Assembly: GCA_023254015.1 (NCBI GenBank)
Contig: JALQYS010000328.1
Location: forward strand, 1-5,060
Direction: 5' to 3'
DNA: 5,060 nucleotides
From: Paracoccaceae bacterium
GTDB lineage: Bacteria > Pseudomonadota > Alphaproteobacteria > Rhodobacterales > Rhodobacteraceae
Below, one piece after another: positions 1 through 5,060 of the stretch. Under the pieces are notes generated by a model that made no database searches, was not told where the DNA came from, and worked only from the letters and a program-made list of their open reading frames with translations. The position numbers and the translations under genes are program-made. Positions within the stretch are counted from its first letter, which is position 1; every line of letters starts with the position of its first letter.

Positions 1-844
1 AGACCTGCCCCGAGTTCCGCGCCTTGCGCGCCGCCGACATGCGCCCCGCCGCCACCGGATCAACGTCGTCGCAGACGATCACCGGCGCATGGCCGCCCAG
101 TTCCATCAGCACCGGCGTCATCGACCGCGCCGCCATTTCCGTCAGGTGGATGCCAACGCTTGTCGACCCGGTAAAGGCGACCACGCGAATGCGATCCTGG
201 GGGATCAGATAACTGGAAATCTCGGCCGGATGACCGAAGACAAGGTTCAGCACCCCCGCAGGCAGGCCGGCATCCTGAAAGGCGCGGGCAATGTGCATGG
301 CGCCGGCCGGGGTTTCCTCGGCCGCTTTCAGGATGATCGAACAGCCCGAGGCCAGAGCCCCCGCGATCTTGCGCGCGGGTTGTGACAGCGGAAAGTTCCA
401 CGGCGCAAATCCCGCAACGATGCCGGCAGGTTCCCGGATCACCGAATAGCGGATGCCGGGCATCGAGGGCACGATATGGCCATAAAGCCGCTGGGCCTCG
501 CCCGCGTCCCATTCAAAGAACTCGGCCCCGCGGATCACTTCCATGCTGGCCTGCACCAAAGGCTTGCCGTTTTCCATGGTGATCGACGGCGCGATCTGCG
601 GCCCGCGCTCGCGGAGCAGGCTGGCGGCTTTCATGATGATCTGCGCCCGGATGCGCGGCGCGGTGCGCGACCAGATCCTGAAGCCGCGCTCGGCCGCAGC
701 CAGCGCGTCATCCAGCTCGGCCCGCCCGGCCACGGGCAGCCGCCCGATCTCCTCTTCAGTGGCCGGGTTCAGCACCGGCAGCGTCTCGCGCGTCGTGCGC
801 CACTGATTGTCAATGAAAAGCTGAAGCGCGGGGTAATCGGTCAT
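1..844 (-). CDS. NAD(P)-dependent aldehyde dehydrogenase, succinate-semialdehyde dehydrogenase-like (partial, C-terminus off the left edge)
   Basis: Aldehyde dehydrogenase superfamily enzyme that oxidises an aldehyde to the acid with NAD(P)+; cytoplasmic by family. Reading the minus strand from ATG at 844 gives 281 residues with no stop. Visible motifs: PWNFP at about 148-152 (N150, oxyanion hole), K173 in ILKAAEETP (cofactor ribose binding), FTGSTSVG at about 224-231 (Rossmann loop), E248 in MELGG (general base), and RNSGQV at 276-281. Base 1 is the T of the next codon, where the family has the catalytic cysteine. The E248-to-Cys282 spacing of 34 equals the family norm. The EFFEWDAGEAQRLYG stretch (108-122) resembles GabD-type succinate-semialdehyde dehydrogenases, but the substrate is not settled. 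Roughly 200 residues are missing, judged from the usual length near 480. An in-frame ATG at 856 would add four residues; 844 is preferred because the candidate promoter at 872-900 would leave almost no leader for 856. It is divergent from the LysR gene, which probably regulates it. Confidence 0.93.
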   Translation of the reverse strand, partial: MTDYPALQLFIDNQWRTTRETLPVLNPATEEEIGRLPVAGRAELDDALAAAERGFRIWSRTAPRIRAQIIMKAASLLRERGPQIAPSITMENGKPLVQASMEVIRGAEFFEWDAGEAQRLYGHIVPSMPGIRYSVIREPAGIVAGFAPWNFPLSQPARKIAGALASGCSIILKAAEETPAGAMHIARAFQDAGLPAGVLNLVFGHPAEISSYLIPQDRIRVVAFTGSTSVGIHLTEMAARSMTPVLMELGGHAPVIVCDDVDPVAAGRMSAARKARNSGQV

Positions 845-871
845 GGTCTGGCCCATCGGTTGCCTGCGGCG

Positions 872-900
872 ATTAACGCGCAGTGGCATATTGAATGCAA
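872..900 (-). promoter_or_regulatory. Candidate sigma70-type promoter for the aldehyde dehydrogenase
   Basis: On the minus strand, TTGCAT (plus-strand 895-900) is separated by 17 bases from GTTAAT (872-877). These match the -35 and -10 consensus at 3 of 6 and 4 of 6 positions. A start near 865 would give a leader of about 20 bases to the ATG at 844. The -35 element lies inside the repeated element at 891-900, so a bound regulator would sit on the promoter. Found by eye only; the matches are modest. Confidence 0.3.
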
Positions 901-935
901 ATGAAGTATTCGAAGCCAGATATTCTTGAATGGAA
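891..935. promoter_or_regulatory. Candidate LysR operator region in the divergent gap
   Basis: The gap 845-940 becomes markedly AT-rich from about 888. It holds TTGAATGCAA (891-900) and TTGAATGGAA (926-935), which match at 9 of 10 positions and start 35 bases apart. Between them are a TTCGAA palindrome (909-914) and a GAAT-N11-ATTC dyad (893-896 with 908-911). LysR-type regulators commonly bind spaced dyads between their own gene and a divergent target. The right copy overlaps the weak GGA ribosome binding site (932-934) of the LysR gene, which would suit autorepression. The repeats are seen directly; assigning them to this regulator is inference. Confidence 0.5.
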
Positions 936-940
936 TAGCC

Positions 941-1867
941 ATGCCCCCCCTACCCCGTCTGGAAACCCACCTGTCGTTGCGGCACCTGACCCTGATAGCC
1001 GCCATCGACCGCGAAGGCAGCCTGCTGGCGGCGGCGCAAAGCGTGGGTCTGACGCAATCGGCCGTGACCAAGGCCTTGCAAGAGGCCGAAGCGGTGGTCG
1101 GCGCCCGGCTGTTCGACCGCACCAACCGCGGCGTTCTGCCCACGCAAGAGGGCGAGGTGTTGATCGCCCATGCCAAACTGGTGCTGACCCAGTTGCGCCA
1201 TGCCGGGCAGGAACTGGAGGACATGCGGTCAGGCTCGGGCGGGCGGGTGGCCGTGGGCGTTCTGGTGTCGGCGGCCGTCACGCTGCTGCCGCGGGCGATT
1301 GCCGATGTGCGCAAGGCCCGGCCCAATCTGGCGGTCAAGGTGATCGAGGGCACGAATGACGTGCTGATGCCGTTGCTGCGTGCGGGCGAACTGGATTTCG
1401 TCATCGGTCGCCTGCCCGGGTTTTCCGGCGGCGCTGGCATCGCCGAGGAAACCCTTTGCGCCGACCACGCCCAGATCGTGGTGCGCGCTGGCCACCCGCT
1501 GACCCGGCGGCGGGGCCTGACGCTGGCTGATCTGCTGGACGAACCCTGGATCCTGCCGCGTCAGGAAACCTCGATGCGGCGGCAGATCGACGAGGCGTTT
1601 CGCGTGCAAGGCCTGCCTCCCCCCGCCAACAGCGTGGAATCGGTGTCGATCCTGACCAACCGCTCGCTGGTGCTGCTGGCCGATTATCTTGTGGTCTGGC
1701 CGGTGGAACTGGCCCGGTTCGAGGCGGCACAAGGATTGGTGGCGGCGCTGGACGTGCCCTTGCCCACCACCCACCGGCCCATTGGCCTTTCCACCCGCGC
1801 AGGCGCGCGGCTGTCGCCCGCAGCCGAAACCCTGATCGCCGCCCTTCGGCGCGAGGCTGCGGGTTGA
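941..1867 (+). CDS. LysR-type transcriptional regulator, GbpR/PcaQ-like
   Basis: A DNA-binding regulator of 308 residues, a normal LysR length (about 300). The N-terminal winged helix-turn-helix spans about residues 12-72, with LTLIAAIDREGSLLAAAQ, then LTQSAVTKALQEAE as the recognition region and LFDRTNRGVLPTQEG as the wing. A linker helix follows to about 97. The rest is a periplasmic-binding-protein-like effector domain (about 102-305), including VIGRLPGF (154-161) and VRAGHPL (181-187), features that recall the GbpR/PcaQ/CbhR subgroup. The ATG at 941 is chosen because GGA at 932-934 is spaced six bases from it; an in-frame TTG at 926 would add five residues and has no better ribosome site. 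It is divergent from the aldehyde dehydrogenase and 55 bases upstream of the thiolase, so both are likely targets. The inducer cannot be read from the sequence; an aromatic or dicarboxylic-acid intermediate is a guess from the neighbours. Confidence 0.93.
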   Translation: MPPLPRLETHLSLRHLTLIAAIDREGSLLAAAQSVGLTQSAVTKALQEAEAVVGARLFDRTNRGVLPTQEGEVLIAHAKLVLTQLRHAGQELEDMRSGSGGRVAVGVLVSAAVTLLPRAIADVRKARPNLAVKVIEGTNDVLMPLLRAGELDFVIGRLPGFSGGAGIAEETLCADHAQIVVRAGHPLTRRRGLTLADLLDEPWILPRQETSMRRQIDEAFRVQGLPPPANSVESVSILTNRSLVLLADYLVVWPVELARFEAAQGLVAALDVPLPTTHRPIGLSTRAGARLSPAAETLIAALRREAAG

Positions 1868-1872
1868 TTCGC

Positions 1873-1896
1873 TTGCATTTCCTTCAAGCTTGAAAG
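1873..1896. promoter_or_regulatory. Operator-like palindrome upstream of the thiolase
   Basis: The 55-base gap before the thiolase contains TTGCATT (1873-1879), the exact reverse complement of AATGCAA at 894-900. It is followed by a perfect 12-bp palindrome, TTCAAGCTTGAA (1883-1894). The half-site CTTGAA also occurs at 925-930 in the divergent gap. The shared elements suggest that the same regulator binds here and controls the thiolase separately from readthrough. No convincing -35/-10 pair was seen. Confidence 0.4.
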
Positions 1897-1910
1897 ACCA
1901 TGCCGCAAAC

Positions 1911-1916
1911 AGGAGG
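1911..1916 (+). promoter_or_regulatory. Strong ribosome binding site of the thiolase
   Basis: AGGAGG is spaced six bases from the ATG at 1923. It fixes the start there, against an in-frame TTG at 1890 that would translate through the Shine-Dalgarno sequence and the palindrome. Confidence 0.85.
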
Positions 1917-1922
1917 CCCCCG

Positions 1923-3128
<1,206 letters not shown>

Positions 3129-3131
3129 CGC

Positions 3132-3205
3132 AAGGCTCGTCGAGCACGTCGTGCACTCCTCGCGCCGGCGGGCCGACGAGTGCATGAAATGCTCGAGGAG
3201 GGCCT
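3132..3205. terminator. Large nested hairpin between convergent genes, probable bidirectional terminator
   Basis: The outer stem pairs 3136-3146 with 3190-3200 (10 of 11 pairs, one G-G mismatch). The inner stem pairs 3150-3162 with 3174-3186 (11 Watson-Crick pairs, one G-T pair and one C-C mismatch), around a G+C-rich apex at 3163-3173. It lies between the thiolase stop (3128) and the stop of the minus-strand L,D-transpeptidase gene (3204-3206), the expected place for a terminator serving both. No run of T follows the stem on either strand, so termination by the usual intrinsic mechanism is inferred from position and stem strength only. Confidence 0.6.
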
Positions 3206-3704
3206 AACGCACGATCAGCCGGGTCTGATAGGTGATCCGCCTTGCGATCCACAACAGATCGAGCGGGTCAAAGGCCACGCAGCCCGCCGTGGGAAACCCC
3301 GGCCTGCGCCAGCGGTGCAGGAAAATGGCCGAACCACGCCCCGGCACGGCATGGGGCCAGTTCCAGTCGGTCAGGATCACCAGATCATAGAGGGGATCTG
3401 CCCGCCGCAGCTTTTCGTGGCTGAAGGCATGCGGCGCGCGGACCATCAGGTTGTAATCCTCATCCGCCGGATCATCGGACCACAGGTCCAACGGCCCGAT
3501 CGGCAGCGCCCAATCGGCGGGGCGCGCCATGCGGTCGGGGCGATACAGCATGCCGACAATCCGGTGCACCCCGGTCGGCGTGCCGCCATCGCCTTCGCGC
3601 TTTTTCCCGGCCGCGACGATGCCCCCGCGCCCGATGCTGCAGGGAAAGCGCCGGCCCATGAACCGCACACCCGTCGGCGTGACGACCAGATCTTCGGGCT
3701 TCAC
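3204..3704 (-). CDS. L,D-transpeptidase-like YkuD-domain protein without visible signal peptide
   Basis: The 166 residues are essentially one YkuD (ErfK/YbiS/YcfS/YnhG-type) domain. Family members form 3-3 cross-links in peptidoglycan or attach proteins to it, using a cysteine nucleophile. Visible are RRFPCSIGRGGI (18-29), KREGDGGTPTG (35-45), H130, and PTAGCVAF (138-145) with catalytic C142; the H-x-PTxGC arrangement is the short variant of the YkuD motif. The N-terminus starts directly in a beta-strand (LVVTPTGVRFMG), and no hydrophobic leader or lipobox is present. The export route is therefore unclear, and a cytoplasmic or non-peptidoglycan role is possible. The start is GTG at 3704, which overlaps the ribA stop in GTGA; an internal ATG at residue 16 would remove the first strand. 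It has no good Shine-Dalgarno sequence of its own, consistent with translation coupled to ribA. Family call firm; in vivo substrate unknown. Confidence 0.85.
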   Translation of the reverse strand: MKPEDLVVTPTGVRFMGRRFPCSIGRGGIVAAGKKREGDGGTPTGVHRIVGMLYRPDRMARPADWALPIGPLDLWSDDPADEDYNLMVRAPHAFSHEKLRRADPLYDLVILTDWNWPHAVPGRGSAIFLHRWRRPGFPTAGCVAFDPLDLLWIARRITYQTRLIVR

Positions 3705-4783
3705 AGCAGATGCCCGGATTTCGCGGCCTTGGTGGCAAGATAGGCGGCATTCTCGCGCGTTTGGCCCACCTTCAGCGGCACCCGTTCCACCACCTGCAAT
3801 CCGCAGGCCGCCAGCATCGCCATCTTCTTGGGATTGTTGGTCAGAAGCCGCACCTGCGAAAAGCCCATCCGCTTCAGGATCTCGGCGCCGATGCGGAAAT
3901 CACGCTCGTCATCCTCGAACCCCAGCCGGTGATTGGCCTCGACCGTGTCGAACCCCTGATCCTGCAGGGAATAGGCGCGCATCTTGTTGGCAAGGCCGAT
4001 GCCCCGGCCCTCCTGATTCAGATAGAGCAGCACCCCCGCGCCCTCGGCCCCCATCTGGGTCAGCGCCGCGCGCAGCTGCGGGCCGCAATCGCATTTCAGA
4101 CTGCCCAGCACATCGCCAGTAAAGCAGGCAGAATGCAGCCGTGCCAGCACCGGCTTGTCCCGGTCCGGCCGACCGATTTCGATGGCATAATGCTCGGCCC
4201 CGCCATCATCGGGGCGAAAGACATGCACGCGCCCCGCCGCACTGGCGACCATGGGAAGCCGGGCCGAGATCACCGGGGCAAAGGGGGCCAGCCGATCCAG
4301 ATCGCCACAGTCCACGCCCGACAGGATCGAAAGGCCATTGGCCAGCGCAAACCCCGGCCCTTCAACCGGCACCAACAGTGCCGCGGGCAGCAGCTGGGCC
4401 GATTTGGCCAGCGCGATCGCCAGACGGTGCAGCGCGGCGTCGCCCTCACGCCGGCTGTGCAGCGGCCCTTTCATCGGCACCAGAAGGTCGTCGGCCGGAT
4501 CGGCCACCGCATTCAGCCAGCGCAGGTCAGCCCCTTCGGGCACCGCGATTCGCGCCAGATCGCCATCATAGGCCCGGGCCTTCAGCGTCTCGGCCCGCCG
4601 GGCGGTCACCGCCAGATCCATCGGCCCCAGCCGCGCAAGATCGGCCAGCCGCTCGGCCGTCAGCGCCTCAACCGCGACGGCGGCCATGGCGCGTCCGCCG
4701 CCCAGAAGCACAACCGGCAATCCCAGCCGCAGATCGCCCCGCGCGCGGGCCAGCTTTTCGGTCGGATTTGGGCCTAGGGTCAT
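3701..4783 (-). CDS. ribA: GTP cyclohydrolase II with degenerate RibB-like N-terminal domain
   Basis: Catalyses the first committed step of riboflavin synthesis: GTP to 2,5-diamino-6-ribosylamino-4(3H)-pyrimidinone 5'-phosphate, with release of formate and pyrophosphate; zinc-dependent and cytoplasmic. The catalytic domain covers about residues 205-360. Zinc ligands are C220, C231 and C233 (HSACFTGDVLGSLKCDCG); NQEGRGIG is at 256-263; Y271, D292 and R294 sit at the spacings of the E. coli catalytic residues Y105, D126 and R128; LLTNNPKK (313-320) and the GHLL end are also conserved. E. coli RibA is about 196 residues, so about 200 extra N-terminal residues precede it. That half has the position and length of RibB in RibBA fusions but lacks its ENEGD and GHTEA motifs. 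Residues 112-141 still resemble the RibB segment around GHTEA. The ATG at 4783 has AGGAG six bases upstream (4790-4794). First gene of a two-gene unit with the YkuD protein. Confidence 0.94.
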   Translation of the reverse strand: MTLGPNPTEKLARARGDLRLGLPVVLLGGGRAMAAVAVEALTAERLADLARLGPMDLAVTARRAETLKARAYDGDLARIAVPEGADLRWLNAVADPADDLLVPMKGPLHSRREGDAALHRLAIALAKSAQLLPAALLVPVEGPGFALANGLSILSGVDCGDLDRLAPFAPVISARLPMVASAAGRVHVFRPDDGGAEHYAIEIGRPDRDKPVLARLHSACFTGDVLGSLKCDCGPQLRAALTQMGAEGAGVLLYLNQEGRGIGLANKMRAYSLQDQGFDTVEANHRLGFEDDERDFRIGAEILKRMGFSQVRLLTNNPKKMAMLAACGLQVVERVPLKVGQTRENAAYLATKAAKSGHLL

Positions 4784-4789
4784 GCTGCT

Positions 4790-4794
4790 CTCCT
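4790..4794 (-). promoter_or_regulatory. Ribosome binding site of ribA
   Basis: On the minus strand AGGAG is spaced six bases from the ATG at 4783, which fixes that start. Confidence 0.8.
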
Positions 4795-4930
4795 TGCCCC
4801 CTACATAGGCCGGGCGTTACGGAATTGAAACATGAACCCCCCGTTCCGACACGACCGCGTGAGGGAATTGTTGCAAATCTTGTCACCCCGCCTGTGCGCG
4901 CGCATCTGAACCCCAGACCCAAGGCCGCAC

Positions 4931-4936
4931 AGGAGG
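4931..4936 (+). promoter_or_regulatory. Strong ribosome binding site of the response regulator
   Basis: AGGAGG is spaced five bases from the ATG at 4942, which fixes the start of the truncated gene. Confidence 0.8.
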
Positions 4937-4941
4937 CATAT

Positions 4942-5060
4942 ATGGCAACGCTGCGAAAGATCCTGCTGGTGGATGATGACGACGACCTGCGCGAGGCGCT
5001 GTCGGAACAATTGGTGATGACCGAGGATTTCGACGTGTTCGAAGCCCAGACCGGCGCCGA
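4942..5060 (+). CDS. Response regulator, receiver domain start (partial, cut by the right edge)
   Basis: Only 39 complete codons are present. KILLVDDDDDLREALSEQL (6-24) is the first beta-strand and acidic pocket of a CheY-like receiver domain, and a second strand DFDVFEA (28-34) follows. The run D11-D15 contains the two acidic residues that coordinate magnesium next to the phosphoacceptor aspartate; that aspartate (usually near residue 50-55) lies outside the window. The output domain is not seen, so DNA binding cannot be claimed, though an OmpR- or NarL-type regulator is the commonest case. No partner kinase is visible. It is divergent from ribA, and nothing in the sequence ties it to riboflavin genes. 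Confidence 0.88.
   Translation, partial: MATLRKILLVDDDDDLREALSEQLVMTEDFDVFEAQTGA

Larger units (their letters stand above)
4784..4941. promoter_or_regulatory. Divergent intergenic region between ribA and the response regulator
   Basis: These 158 bases hold the start regions of both flanking genes. For ribA (minus strand), TTTCAA and TATGTA are 17 bases apart at about 4827-4805, a weak match to sigma70 consensus. For the regulator, TTGTCA (4880-4885) is a possible -35 element without a convincing -10. TGCGCGCGCA at 4895-4904 is a perfect 10-bp palindrome. I see no FMN riboswitch pattern ahead of ribA and no small gene in the gap. Confidence 0.35.

Noticed and set aside
944..950. Run of seven C just after the LysR start codon as a possible phase-variable tract
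   Set aside because: Seven C in G+C-rich DNA is not remarkable, and the frame is intact. Without population data there is no reason to claim slippage.
1890..1922. Thiolase extended upstream from TTG at 1890
   Set aside because: The extension would run through the AGGAGG site and part of the palindrome. The ATG at 1923 is perfectly placed and gives the family's usual 401 residues.
3180..3743. A plus-strand open frame opposite the YkuD gene
   Set aside because: It would start inside the hairpin, has no ribosome binding site or recognisable domain, and is explained as a shadow of the YkuD gene.
3710..4777. A 355-codon open frame on the plus strand opposite ribA
   Set aside because: Low-complexity His/Gln/Arg composition, no domain, and antisense to an intact ribA with conserved zinc and catalytic residues.
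4784..4860. FMN riboswitch ahead of ribA
   Set aside because: The leader is too short and shows none of the conserved FMN aptamer blocks.

Overview
The window reads as ordinary chromosomal sequence from a high-G+C alphaproteobacterium. The protein styles fit the Rhodobacterales best: a RibA with a long divergent N-terminus, a signal-less YkuD protein behind it, and a LysR regulator that resembles the GbpR/PcaQ type. This placement is an inference from family resemblance, not from a phylogenetic marker. No RNA gene, insertion sequence, CRISPR array or prophage gene was seen.

Left half, 1-3128: a small catabolic group. An aldehyde dehydrogenase on the minus strand runs off the left edge, with its catalytic cysteine codon cut at base 1. 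It is divergent from a LysR-type regulator (941-1867). The regulator is followed after 55 bases by a thiolase (1923-3128) that matches 3-oxoadipyl-CoA thiolase (PcaF/PaaJ type). The AT-rich gap between the dehydrogenase and the regulator carries repeated TTGAATG/TTCGAA elements. Related elements (TTGCATT and a perfect 12-bp TTCAAG/CTTGAA palindrome) lie just before the thiolase ribosome binding site. The likely reading is that one regulator controls both flanking enzymes. Together they could oxidise a semialdehyde and cleave a 3-oxoadipyl-CoA-like intermediate to acetyl-CoA and succinyl-CoA.

Middle, 3129-3203: a gap between convergent genes, filled almost entirely by a large imperfect nested hairpin. 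It probably acts as a bidirectional terminator. Its arms can also pair in a second, mutually exclusive way.

Right half, 3204-4783: a two-gene minus-strand operon. ribA (GTP cyclohydrolase II, first step of riboflavin synthesis) overlaps by four bases (GTGA) a YkuD-type L,D-transpeptidase-like protein that has no visible signal peptide. RibA has an intact catalytic C-terminal domain. Its N-terminal half looks like a decayed RibB (DHBP synthase) domain.

Right edge, 4784-5060: a divergent intergenic region, then the first 39 residues of a response regulator on the plus strand, cut by the window end.

I found no clear novel system. The most useful second looks are the shared operator-like elements, the dual-fold hairpin and the degenerate RibB-like half of RibA.
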